A DNA stretch of 64,000 nucleotides from an uncultured Bacteroidota bacterium. GTDB lineage: Bacteria > Bacteroidota > Bacteroidia > Chitinophagales > Chitinophagaceae. Below are positions 46,082 through 54,892 of this stretch, one piece after another (positions within the stretch are counted from its first letter, which is position 1; each line of letters begins with the position of its first letter). The position numbers and the translations under genes were made by a program. The notes beneath the pieces are model-generated. The model was given only the letters and a program-made list of their open reading frames with translations. It did no database searches and was not told where the DNA came from. The stretch lies in contig CAIJXT010000019.1 in the NCBI GenBank assembly GCA_903824665.1, positions 245,815 through 309,814 on the forward strand, read 5' to 3'.

Positions 46082-48712
46082 TTATTCACCCGCTGCAACT
46101 GTCAATGGCGCACCCTCATTCCGTATCACCACCACACCGTCAAACACATCTATCAATACGGGTTTGGTCTTATCTATCTCTCCGCCTATAATTTTTTTGC
46201 TCAGCAGATTGATGATGTCCTTTTGTATCACCCGCTTCAGTGGGCGGGCGCCATACTGTGGGTCAAAACCCCGCTGTACAATGTAGTCCAGTGCATAGTC
46301 GGTAAACTGGAGGTTGATACCCTGCCCCATTAGCTGTTTCTGTAGACCTTCAAGCTGAATCCTGATTATGCCCTTTATTTCCTTGCGCATCAGCGGATGA
46401 AACATAATGATATCATCGATCCGGTTCAGAAATTCGGGCCGCATTGTTTGTCTTAGCAGCTCCATTACCTGATCACGCGTCGCCTCCATCACCTGCTCTA
46501 TGTCCTTCCCCTCCAGCTCTGCAAAGTTCTCCTGTATAATATGGCTACCCATATTACTGGTCATGATCACAATAGTGTTTTTGAAATTCACTGTTCTGCC
46601 CTTGTTATCCGTCAGGCGTCCGTCGTCCAGCACCTGCAGCAGCACATTGTATACGTCCGGGTGCGCTTTTTCAATCTCATCGAGCAATATTACGCTATAT
46701 GGCTTACGACGCACGGCCTCTGTGAGTTGCCCGCCTTCATCATAACCCACATATCCCGGAGGTGCGCCCACCAGGCGGCTCACACTATGCTTCTCCTGAT
46801 ATTCACTCATATCTATGCGGGTCATCATGCTGTCGTCGTCAAACAGCACTTCAGCGAGCGCCTTGGCCAGCTCTGTTTTGCCCACACCGGTTGTACCCAG
46901 AAATATAAATGACCCAATTGGCTTGCGCGGGTCCTGGAGACCTGCCCGTCCGCGCCGTATCGCATCAGAAACCGCCGTAATAGCCTCTTCCTGCCCCACT
47001 ACTCTTTTGTGCAGCTCATCCTCAAGGTGCAGCAGTTTCTCGCGCTCACTGAGCATCATACGCTGCACAGGTATGCCCGTGGCTTTGGCCACATTCTGTG
47101 CTATATCCTCTGCATCCACCTCTTCCTTCAGCAGCCGCTTGTGGTGCACACTCATATCATCCAGCTCTTTCGACAGTTTGTCTATCGTTGCTTCCTGCTC
47201 CTGTATCTTACCATACCTTATTTCTGCCACGCGACCATAGTTACCCTCTCGCTCAGCCTGCTCGGCTTCCAGCTTCAGCTGCTCTATTGACTTCTTCGAT
47301 TTATTGATCTTATCTACGATCTCCTTCTCCTCAGTCCATTTTGCTTTCAGTGTATCCCGCTGCACAGTCAGCATACTGATATCCTGTCCCAGCTCCCGTA
47401 GTTTATCATCATCTTTTTCACGCTTTATGGCTTCCCGTTCAATCTCCAGCTGGCGTATTCTGCGCTCCAGTTCATCCAGTTCTTCGGGCATCGAGTTCAG
47501 CTCCAGCTTCAGTTTTGCTGCACTTTCGTCTATGAGATCTATAGCCTTGTCGGGCAAAAAGCGGTCTGTAATATACCGGCTCGACAGTTCCACCGCAGCA
47601 ATTATAGCTTCGTCCTTGATCCGCACCTGGTGGTGGCTCTCATACCTGTCCTTCAGCCCCCGCAATATCGAAATAGCATCTTCAGGCGACGGTTCATCTA
47701 CAAACACCTTCTGAAATCTCCGCTCCAGCGCCTTGTCCTTTTCAAAGTATTTCTGATACTCATTAAGCGTTGTGGCACCTATGGCTCTCAGCTCTCCACG
47801 GGCAAGTGCAGGTTTTAGAATATTTGCTGCATCCATCGCACCTTCCATAGCACCTGCCCCTATCAGGGTGTGTATCTCATCTATAAACATGATCACAGCT
47901 CCGTCACTTTCGGTCACTTCCTTGATCACCGCTTTCAATCGCTCCTCAAACTCTCCCCTGTACTTGGCTCCAGCCATCAGCGAACCCATATCCAGCGCAT
48001 AAATGATCTTTGATTTCAGATTGTCTGGCACATCGCCATTGATGATCCGGTGGGCTAGCCCTTCTACAATCGCTGTTTTACCTACGCCGGGCTCTCCCAC
48101 CAGTATCGGATTGTTTTTAGATCTCCGCGACAGTATGTGCAGTGTGCGCCTGATCTCCTCATCACGACCTATTACAGGGTCCAGTTTGCCTGCTCTTGCC
48201 AGTTCGTTCAGGTTCTTGGCATACCGCTGCAGCGAGTTGTACTGCTGGTCTGATGTCTGCGAGTTTACAGTACTCCCTTTACGTAGTTCTTTTATTGCTG
48301 CTGTCAGCCCCTTCTCAGTCAGTCCGGCATCCTTCAGCAGCTTTGATGTGTCGTCATTGATCAGCAGCAATGCCATCAGCATATGCTCCTGTGTTACAAA
48401 CTCGTCGCCAAATGTTTTCAGCACATTGGCGGTACGCAGCAAGGCACCATTTGCCTCCCTGCTCAGCGACTGTGCGGGCTCTCCGCCCTGCATAGTGGGC
48501 AGCCGTTTGATCAGCTCCCCGAGCTTAGCCTCTACATGGCTGATATTTGCATTGTTCTTCTTCAGCAAAAACTGCACCGGTCCATCTGCGTCATCCAGCA
48601 GCGCGCGCAAAAAATGGGCGGTCTCTATTGCTGGGTTCTGATTGTTGAAAGCCAACTGCTGTGCCTGCTGTACGATCTCCTGTGCCTTGATAGTGAAGTT
48701 GCTCAAATTCAT
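46082..48712 (-). CDS. clpB: ATP-dependent disaggregase ClpB
   Basis: Hexameric AAA+ chaperone that pulls proteins out of aggregates together with DnaK. The ATG at 48712 gives 876 aa and the normal N-terminus MNLSNFTIKAQEIVQQAQQL; a longer frame to 48829 would add 39 unrelated residues and run through the promoter. Order: Clp N domain (1-145), first AAA+ module with Walker A GEPGVGKTAIVEG and Walker B MFIDEIHTLIGAG, the long coiled-coil middle domain typical of ClpB and not ClpA/ClpC (about 400-530), second AAA+ with GTTGVGKTELAKAL and ILLDEIEKAHPDV, and the C-terminal D2-small domain. Transcribed alone from a good -33/-7 promoter with a TTTTGkCA repeat next to it. Confidence 0.98.
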   Translation of the reverse strand: MNLSNFTIKAQEIVQQAQQLAFNNQNPAIETAHFLRALLDDADGPVQFLLKKNNANISHVEAKLGELIKRLPTMQGGEPAQSLSREANGALLRTANVLKTFGDEFVTQEHMLMALLLINDDTSKLLKDAGLTEKGLTAAIKELRKGSTVNSQTSDQQYNSLQRYAKNLNELARAGKLDPVIGRDEEIRRTLHILSRRSKNNPILVGEPGVGKTAIVEGLAHRIINGDVPDNLKSKIIYALDMGSLMAGAKYRGEFEERLKAVIKEVTESDGAVIMFIDEIHTLIGAGAMEGAMDAANILKPALARGELRAIGATTLNEYQKYFEKDKALERRFQKVFVDEPSPEDAISILRGLKDRYESHHQVRIKDEAIIAAVELSSRYITDRFLPDKAIDLIDESAAKLKLELNSMPEELDELERRIRQLEIEREAIKREKDDDKLRELGQDISMLTVQRDTLKAKWTEEKEIVDKINKSKKSIEQLKLEAEQAEREGNYGRVAEIRYGKIQEQEATIDKLSKELDDMSVHHKRLLKEEVDAEDIAQNVAKATGIPVQRMMLSEREKLLHLEDELHKRVVGQEEAITAVSDAIRRGRAGLQDPRKPIGSFIFLGTTGVGKTELAKALAEVLFDDDSMMTRIDMSEYQEKHSVSRLVGAPPGYVGYDEGGQLTEAVRRKPYSVILLDEIEKAHPDVYNVLLQVLDDGRLTDNKGRTVNFKNTIVIMTSNMGSHIIQENFAELEGKDIEQVMEATRDQVMELLRQTMRPEFLNRIDDIIMFHPLMRKEIKGIIRIQLEGLQKQLMGQGINLQFTDYALDYIVQRGFDPQYGARPLKRVIQKDIINLLSKKIIGGEIDKTKPVLIDVFDGVVVIRNEGAPLTVAAGE

Positions 48713-48784
48713 AAAATAGTCGTTTACATTACCACTATAAAAAGCGTTCCAAACTAACCATTCGGAAATAATGTCATATAAATA

Positions 48785-48815
48785 CAGAAATAACCGACAC
48801 CTTGACCTGTTCAAA
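48785..48815 (-). promoter_or_regulatory. promoter of clpB
   Basis: On the minus strand TTTG (48815-48812), exactly 19 nt, then TATTTCTG (48792-48785), one mismatch from TAnnTTTG. Directly upstream lie TTTTGGCAT (48821-48829) and TTTTGTCAG (48832-48840), as written on the + strand, 11 bp apart. Confidence 0.65.
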
Positions 48816-48916
48816 AATAATTTTGGCATCGTTTTGTCAGGCCATGCTACCTGAATCTAATGCTTTATCCGGGCGACAGCAACTAAACTCCATTTCCAAC
48901 CAACACTTTTTTAATT

Positions 48917-48924
48917 TACTTTTG
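48917..48924 (+). promoter_or_regulatory. -7 promoter box touching the tolC-like start codon
   Basis: TACTTTTG is an exact TAnnTTTG box. It ends four bases before the ATG at 48929, which would give a leaderless message. Confidence 0.5.
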
Positions 48925-48928
48925 TTGC

Positions 48929-50368
48929 ATGCGCTCGTTTCCTGCTCTTCTGGTAGTCTTCTTATTAATTCATACCTGGTGCAATGCGCAGCAGCGGACA
49001 ATGGACAATGTTTGGCCTCTGCAGCGTTGCGTTCAGTATGCAATAGAACACAATATCACCATTAAGCAGGACTCGCTCAATGCGAGATTGGCCCGGCACG
49101 CCCTCACCCAAAGCCAGTTGTCACAAATACCGGCATTGAATGTGAGTGGTTCCTATGGACGCAGTTTTGGTCGTTCCATCAACCCTACCACCAACCAGTT
49201 CGTTGAGTCAGCCTACAATTTCCTCGGCCCGTCAGCATCAAGCAATGTGCTGTTGTTCGGCTGGATGCAGGTGCGCAATACTATAGAGCGCAACCGGTAT
49301 AGCCTCGAGGCTTCGCTCGCTGATCTCGACCAGCGGATGGATGACATAGCACTCAATGTTGCAAACAGCTACCTTATTGCCCTGCTGGCAAAAGAACAGA
49401 TCAACATCAGCACCAATCAGGTAGGGCTGTCAAAGGCTCAGCTCGATCAGACAAAAGCTTTTGCAGATGCCGGCAGGCTGCCCGAGCTCAATGTGGCACA
49501 ACTGGAATCTCAACTTGCGTCAGACAGTTCCAATCTCATCAATTCTATAGCCAACTACAATGCCGCAATATTGGACCTCAAAGCTTTGCTGAACCTTGAT
49601 TTTGCAGAACCATTCACTATTCAGGCTCCCGAAGTATCTCCCGGCGACCAGATGATGGTTGCTCAAACACCACCCGCAGAGGTATATCAGGTTGCACGCA
49701 CTCATTTTGGCTCCATCAAGGGTAGCCACCTGAGGGTAAATGCAGCAGAGAAAGCCCTTGCCGCAGCTAAAGGCAATCTGTATCCACAGCTTAGCCTCTC
49801 CTACCAGGTGGGCACCAACTATGCCAGCAATTATTTCAGCTACCAGCAAACCAGCGAATTGCTGGGACTCGTGCCAATAGGTATGGCCTACCCTAGCGGA
49901 GATACAGTATACCGCCCAGAGTACAAAACACTTACGCCCACAGTACCATTCAACAACCAGTTGCGCAACAACATTCGCCAGTCGGTAGTGCTGAATCTCA
50001 ACATACCATTGTTCAACTCCTGGCAGTCGCAATATGCTGTGCGTCAGGCAAGAATAAACCTTGCCCAGCAGGAACTGAGCGAATACAATACTGAGCTCAC
50101 ACTGAAACAGAACGTATACAAAGCGCACAACAATGCGGTGAACTCCATTCAGAAATACAATGCCGCTGTACGGGCACAAAACGCCGCAAAACGCGCGCTC
50201 GACTTCGCGCAGAAACGCTACGAGCTTGGCCTCACCAGCACTGTAGACTTGCTGGTGACACAGAATACTGAGTTCGCTGCATCAGCCAACCTCATCAGTG
50301 CAAAATATGACCTTATCTTTAAGCTGAAAGTTATTGATTACTATCTGGGCAGGGAACTAAAACTGTGA
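48929..50368 (+). CDS. TolC-family outer membrane efflux protein
   Basis: Outer membrane channel component of a tripartite exporter, 479 aa. A signal peptide (MRSFPALLVVFLLIHTWCNAQ) is followed by two OEP repeats (about 25-215 and 255-470), each starting with a long helix; the first shows WPLQRCVQYAIEHNITIKQ, typical of Bacteroidota TolC proteins, and the second AKRALDFAQKRYELGLTSTVDLL. No membrane fusion protein or inner-membrane pump is encoded nearby; instead the next genes are an inositol monophosphatase-like gene (4-nt gap) and a GT87-like gene. The start codon sits beside a -7 box, so the transcript may lack a leader. Confidence 0.93.
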   Translation: MRSFPALLVVFLLIHTWCNAQQRTMDNVWPLQRCVQYAIEHNITIKQDSLNARLARHALTQSQLSQIPALNVSGSYGRSFGRSINPTTNQFVESAYNFLGPSASSNVLLFGWMQVRNTIERNRYSLEASLADLDQRMDDIALNVANSYLIALLAKEQINISTNQVGLSKAQLDQTKAFADAGRLPELNVAQLESQLASDSSNLINSIANYNAAILDLKALLNLDFAEPFTIQAPEVSPGDQMMVAQTPPAEVYQVARTHFGSIKGSHLRVNAAEKALAAAKGNLYPQLSLSYQVGTNYASNYFSYQQTSELLGLVPIGMAYPSGDTVYRPEYKTLTPTVPFNNQLRNNIRQSVVLNLNIPLFNSWQSQYAVRQARINLAQQELSEYNTELTLKQNVYKAHNNAVNSIQKYNAAVRAQNAAKRALDFAQKRYELGLTSTVDLLVTQNTEFAASANLISAKYDLIFKLKVIDYYLGRELKL

Positions 50369-50372
50369 CGCT

Positions 50373-51167
50373 ATGGACAAACTTAAAGACGTATTGCTTA
50401 CCGCAACCCGGGAAGCCGGCAAAATAATCCTCCACTATTTCAACGGCGATTTCAAAATAGACCATAAAGAAGGTGTCAACAATCTGGTAACCGAAGTAGA
50501 CCACCTTGCAGAGAAAAAAATAATTGAAGTCATCACAGCTTCCTACCCTTCTCACAGTATTATTGGCGAGGAGTCGGGCGAGTTCATTCAGGTATCAGAC
50601 TATCAGTGGGTCATAGACCCAATCGATGGCACCGTGAACTTTGCACATGCCATACCTATCTGCTGTGTAAGTATTGGCGTATTGTATAATGGCAGTGTTA
50701 TTATGGGTGCGGTATTCAACCCAATGATGAATGAACTTTTCTTTGCCGAAAAAGGCAAAGGCGCAACATTGAACGACCGCCCTATAAAAGTATCTTCCAA
50801 AAGCGATTTCAAAACCGCCTTTCTGGTTACCGGCTTTCCCTACAAATGGCCTGAGAACACACTCGAACATCCGGTGAAGGTATTCGAGCGAATGGTATTG
50901 GAAGGCCTGCCCATCCGGCGCCTTGGGTCTGCAGCTATAGACCTTTGCTGGGTGGCCTGTGGTCGCTTCGATGGCTTCTGGGAGTACAACCTCAGCGCAT
51001 GGGATGTTGCCGCCGGATACATCATTCTGCTCGAGGCTGGCGGCACTATAACCGACTTCGATGGACAAATAGGCAATGTCTACGACAAACAAACACTTGC
51101 TACAAACGGACTGATACACCGGGATATGCTGAATGTGATCAGCAGACGCGAAAGTCAATTATTATAA
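50373..51167 (+). CDS. inositol monophosphatase-family phosphatase
   Basis: Mg-dependent, Li-sensitive phosphatase fold (SuhB/CysQ group), 264 aa. Metal ligands are visible as Glu in SIIGEESGE (about 64-65), Asp82 and Asp85 in WVIDPIDGTVNF, and Asp211 in SAWDVAAGYIIL. LGSAAIDLCWVACGRFDGFWE is the family signature before it. It could act on inositol phosphate, on 3'-phosphoadenosine phosphate, or on a sugar phosphate; the sequence alone does not decide, though overall wording is nearer SuhB. It is in one operon with the tolC-like gene. Confidence 0.93.
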   Translation: MDKLKDVLLTATREAGKIILHYFNGDFKIDHKEGVNNLVTEVDHLAEKKIIEVITASYPSHSIIGEESGEFIQVSDYQWVIDPIDGTVNFAHAIPICCVSIGVLYNGSVIMGAVFNPMMNELFFAEKGKGATLNDRPIKVSSKSDFKTAFLVTGFPYKWPENTLEHPVKVFERMVLEGLPIRRLGSAAIDLCWVACGRFDGFWEYNLSAWDVAAGYIILLEAGGTITDFDGQIGNVYDKQTLATNGLIHRDMLNVISRRESQLL

Positions 51168-51217
51168 ACGCAGTTTTACCGGTCAGACACTGATACTTCA
51201 ACTGGACAATATCCAAC

Positions 51218-52492
51218 ATGCGGGAAAAATTTACCAAGCTGATTCTCGAACCACGAACATTGCTGTTTGTATATGTACTGGCAGCAGTTGGCGCTGCAGT
51301 GCAAATGATCCTGCTTGGCACACATCCATACATTGCACCACTGGCAGGGACCTACCCAAACGACATCATGAACAAGCCCGAGTTCATGAACCTGTTCAAT
51401 GGTAAGCAAATGACCGAGTACAACAACTACCTCATCTTTAAGTATTCATTCTTTCACCTGCTCGACGGCACCAATCTTTACACTATATACCCCGACCGCC
51501 ATTGGGACTTTTTCAAATACAGCCCCACCTTCGCCCTGCTTATGGGCACAATGGCCTACCTGCCCGATGTGATTGGTCTGTCTATCTGGAATGTACTCAA
51601 TGCCATTACGGTGTTCTTTGCCATCCGTATGCTGCCGTTCAAAACAAAGGTGCAATGCCTACTGTTGTGGTTTGCCGCAATGGAGCTGCTCACCAGCCTG
51701 CAGAATACCCAAAGCAACGGTCTGATGTGCGGCCTCATGATTGCGGCTTACGGTTCTATGCAGCGTGGCAAACCGCTTTGGGCCACCCTATGGCTTGTTT
51801 TGTCAGTTTATATCAAAGTTTATGGCGCTATCGGTTTCTGCCTCTTCCTTTTTTACCCCGGCAAGCCCCGGTTTATTCTCTTCGCCGCTATGTGGATGCT
51901 GATATTTGCTGTACTCCCGCTAATGGTCACACCTGCAAGTGTATTGATTTGGCAATATCAAAACTGGGGCGAGCTCATGATAGCAGATGCTGCGGCCGCC
52001 ACCGGCATGTCAGTTGCAGGTTGGCTGCGTACATGGTTCGGTATCGACAATGTAAAATCTATCGTTAGCATTGCCGGCCTGCTACTGTTCCTGATACAGT
52101 TCATTCGTTTAGATCTCTATCGAAATGAGCGATACAAGTTGCTGATGCTTGCCTCTATGCTCATTTGGGTGGTAATATTCAACCACAAAGCCGAATCACC
52201 CACTTTTATAATCTCTATCGCAGGTGTGGGAATATGGTATTATGCCAGTGCCAAAACCACTTGGCGTACAACTGTCTTCGCCCTTGCATTTGTGTTCACA
52301 AGCCTGGCTACTACAGATATCTTTCCGCCCTTTGTCCGCAATCACTTTATCTACCCCTATACCATCAAGGCCGTTCCTTGTATTATTGCATGGTTCGTAG
52401 TGCTTGCCGAAATAGTATTGATGCGCAGGCAAGACAAAGTCACTGAAGATAGGTGGGCAGAAACGCCTGCCGCACGCAGTATCTCTGGCTAA
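51218..52492 (+). CDS. GT87/DUF2029-like integral membrane glycosyltransferase
   Basis: A 424-residue membrane protein with about ten hydrophobic helices. The first periplasmic loop contains LLDGTNLYTIYPDRHWDFFKYSPTF in pieces, matching the region of DUF2029 (GT87) proteins that carries the catalytic Asp, followed by helices such as LPDVIGLSIWNVLNAIT. GT87 enzymes use polyprenyl-phosphate sugars, for example mannosyl- or arabinosyl-transfer in Actinobacteria; the donor here is unknown. It follows the phosphatase by 50 nt. Its stop codon overlaps that of the convergent AI-2E-type gene by four bases. Confidence 0.8.
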   Translation: MREKFTKLILEPRTLLFVYVLAAVGAAVQMILLGTHPYIAPLAGTYPNDIMNKPEFMNLFNGKQMTEYNNYLIFKYSFFHLLDGTNLYTIYPDRHWDFFKYSPTFALLMGTMAYLPDVIGLSIWNVLNAITVFFAIRMLPFKTKVQCLLLWFAAMELLTSLQNTQSNGLMCGLMIAAYGSMQRGKPLWATLWLVLSVYIKVYGAIGFCLFLFYPGKPRFILFAAMWMLIFAVLPLMVTPASVLIWQYQNWGELMIADAAAATGMSVAGWLRTWFGIDNVKSIVSIAGLLLFLIQFIRLDLYRNERYKLLMLASMLIWVVIFNHKAESPTFIISIAGVGIWYYASAKTTWRTTVFALAFVFTSLATTDIFPPFVRNHFIYPYTIKAVPCIIAWFVVLAEIVLMRRQDKVTEDRWAETPAARSISG

Positions 52493-53643
52493 TTTTTTCC
52501 ACCTTTAGCCGCCTCGGCTTTTTCGTCCACCTTGTCGTCATGTATCTCTTCCAGGGCTGTCCTGATACGTTCCATCCGGCTGCCGTTGGGGCTGTTTTCC
52601 GGACGGTGATCGCCCAGCAAAACACCCCACTGCCTCAGGTGGGTCGACTTGTCAAATACGAGCTTCAACACCGCCATCACCGGTATCGACAGTATCATAC
52701 CCGAGACACCGGCAACAGCACTTCCTATCACTATGCTCAAAATGCTCACCAAGGCATTTACTTTTACTTTCGACCCCACAATTCTGGGCATCAGTATGTT
52801 GTTATCCAGAAACTGCACAAAGGCTATTGTCCCCAGCACAGCCCATACCTGCCACATTTCCTGCGATGTAGTGAGTGTCAGCAACACACCTATCAAATTC
52901 CCAACCAGCGCGCCCAAATAAGGTATCAGATTCAGTATGGCGAAAGTCACACCGATGAGAATGGCATGTTTTATTCCGAACAGCAACAAAATACCACCCA
53001 ACAACACCGACAAATATGCAATCTGTATCATCAGGCCGAATAGGTAGTATTTCACAATCACTTCCGTTTCACGAACGGCCTCCTCTACCTTAGGGTGCTC
53101 CGCCTCTTCAAACCACATATACACAAAACGGAGCAGCAGATTCCGGTAAAACAGAATCAGAAAAATATAGATAGGCAGCAACCCCAGAAACACAAAAATG
53201 TTACTAAGCGACCCTATTGCCCCCTGAAAGTACCCACTAACATTTTCGCCCAGGCTGGCACCCTGCTTACGTATCATGGCCAATTGCTGGCGCATAGTAA
53301 AGTGTGTCTTGGCACTTATCCATTCACTCAGGTTATTCCAATGCAGCGTGAGGTTCTTTTCTATGGCTTCAAAATCGCTCAGAAACCCCCCTATCTGGAA
53401 AGAAAGGAAAGTAATGATACCCGCAATGATCAGAAACAATGTGGCGATACAAATTACTATTGCCAGCACCTCTGGTACTTTGTATCGTTGCAGCAACCTC
53501 AGCAATGGCAATAACAATAACGATATGAAAAACGCCATCACAATAGGCATGATCACGCCCTGTCCGGTAACAATAAGTACACCAAGCGCGCATAGTCCCA
53601 GCAATTCAATCGATCGGCGTACTGTAAGCGGCAGTTCTTTCAT
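52489..53643 (-). CDS. AI-2E-family (PerM-like) transporter
   Basis: A 384-residue membrane protein of the AI-2E/PerM exporter superfamily with eight predicted helices: two at the N-terminus (IELLGLCALGVLIVTGQGVI, VMAFFISLLLLPLL), one near 65, a central amphipathic region, then a cluster of five at 155-345. GTIAFVQFLDNNILMPRIVG is the family motif and PYLGALVGNLIGVLL precedes it. Members export small molecules or sodium; the name AI-2E should not be taken as evidence for quorum signalling. The tail is charged and unstructured (DKVDEKAEAAKGGKN). Monocistronic and convergent with the GT87-like gene. Confidence 0.9.
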   Translation of the reverse strand: MKELPLTVRRSIELLGLCALGVLIVTGQGVIMPIVMAFFISLLLLPLLRLLQRYKVPEVLAIVICIATLFLIIAGIITFLSFQIGGFLSDFEAIEKNLTLHWNNLSEWISAKTHFTMRQQLAMIRKQGASLGENVSGYFQGAIGSLSNIFVFLGLLPIYIFLILFYRNLLLRFVYMWFEEAEHPKVEEAVRETEVIVKYYLFGLMIQIAYLSVLLGGILLLFGIKHAILIGVTFAILNLIPYLGALVGNLIGVLLTLTTSQEMWQVWAVLGTIAFVQFLDNNILMPRIVGSKVKVNALVSILSIVIGSAVAGVSGMILSIPVMAVLKLVFDKSTHLRQWGVLLGDHRPENSPNGSRMERIRTALEEIHDDKVDEKAEAAKGGKN

Positions 53644-53857
53644 ATATCTTTTGCTTGTTTACTTAAATTCAAATTTCGTTAAAAAAACCCTAGCCATGCT
53701 GTTACCTGCGTTTATTTAGGTCCTGCCCCGCGAATTGTAACACAATATTGTGCAAATTGGCCCACTCTGCTATGTCAATCATATTTATTGATACTTTTGA
53801 TCACCTGTTTTTATTTTATTTTAATTTTCTTCTTCTGCCACCAAAATAATACGATCC

Positions 53858-54853
53858 ATGCATTCTGGCCGCAACTATAGCTTCTTTGAATTTGTGATGT
53901 GGACACGCCGCGACATCTACTGGCTAGCCTTCCTTGCTCTCATACCTACCATTCTGTATCAGTATTGTGAATGGCGGTGGCTGGCCATACCCTGGGTTCC
54001 TGTTGCGCTCATCGGTACGGCGGCGGCCTTTATTGTAGGCTTCAAAAACAACGCCACTTATGCCCGTGCCTGGGAAGCCCGCCAGATATATGGCGGTATC
54101 GTAAACACCAGCCGCTCCTTTGGCATTATGGTAAGAGACTATGTACGGGGCCATGGCAGCAATGAGCTCCACCACGAGATCATCTACCGGCATATCGCCT
54201 GGCTTACTGCACTACGGTATCAGCTTCGCGAACCACGGGCCTGGGAAAACTCCAAAACTCAGGCCAACGCCAAAGAGTACGGACGCTTTTACAATGTGCA
54301 GGAATGGGAAGGGAAACTACCCGACGAGCTGGCAGCATTCCTTGCGCCAGACGAAAAAGAGTACATACTTGCCAGAAAAAACAGAGCCACCCAGTTGATC
54401 AGCAACCAATCCCGCCAGCTCAAAGAGCTCTCCCAATCCGGCAATATAGACCCTTTGTATTATGTTGAACTCGAAAACCTGCTTAAAGATTTGTACGACC
54501 ATCAGGGCAAGGCAGAACGAATCAAAAACTTCCCTTACCCACGCCAGTTTGCGAGCATTAATTTGTTCTTCGTTCGTCTGTTTGTGTTCATGGTACCCTT
54601 CGGAATGCTGAAGGAATTCGAAAAACTGGGACCACATGCAGTCTGGCTCACTATTCCTTTCAGTGTATTGGTATCCTGGGTATTTACGTCGCTCGAGCAG
54701 ATTGGCAGCAGCACCGAAAACCCCTTCGAAGGCGGAGCAAACGATATCCCGATTACAGCTATCAGCCGAACGATTGAGATCGACCTGCGCGAAATGCTCG
54801 ACGAAACAGATCTGCCTCCGGCAATACAACCCAAAAACAATATTTTGATGTAA
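53858..54853 (+). CDS. bestrophin-family channel protein
   Basis: A 331-residue membrane protein of the bestrophin/UPF0187 family, pentameric anion or cation channels. MWTRRDIYWLAFLALIPTILY opens TM1, and GFKNNATYARAWEARQIYGG is the family hallmark in the neck region; FARLFVFMVPFGMLKEF-like sequence follows near 230-250 (FVRLFVFMVPFGM). About four helices are seen. Preceded by a 214-bp gap with AT-rich DNA and followed by the convergent Smr gene. Physiological role in Bacteroidota is not established. Confidence 0.92.
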   Translation: MHSGRNYSFFEFVMWTRRDIYWLAFLALIPTILYQYCEWRWLAIPWVPVALIGTAAAFIVGFKNNATYARAWEARQIYGGIVNTSRSFGIMVRDYVRGHGSNELHHEIIYRHIAWLTALRYQLREPRAWENSKTQANAKEYGRFYNVQEWEGKLPDELAAFLAPDEKEYILARKNRATQLISNQSRQLKELSQSGNIDPLYYVELENLLKDLYDHQGKAERIKNFPYPRQFASINLFFVRLFVFMVPFGMLKEFEKLGPHAVWLTIPFSVLVSWVFTSLEQIGSSTENPFEGGANDIPITAISRTIEIDLREMLDETDLPPAIQPKNNILM

Positions 54854-54892
54854 GCGCATCAAACGCCCACAGGCTGCATCCCTCAATTTTTT

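Noticed and set aside
48732..48760. Sigma-54-like sequence before clpB (TTGGAACG on the minus strand)
   Set aside because: The -12 element lacks the essential GC, and a better -33/-7 promoter lies upstream.
48713..48829. 39-residue extension of ClpB
   Set aside because: The family N-terminus starts at 48712 and the extension covers the promoter.
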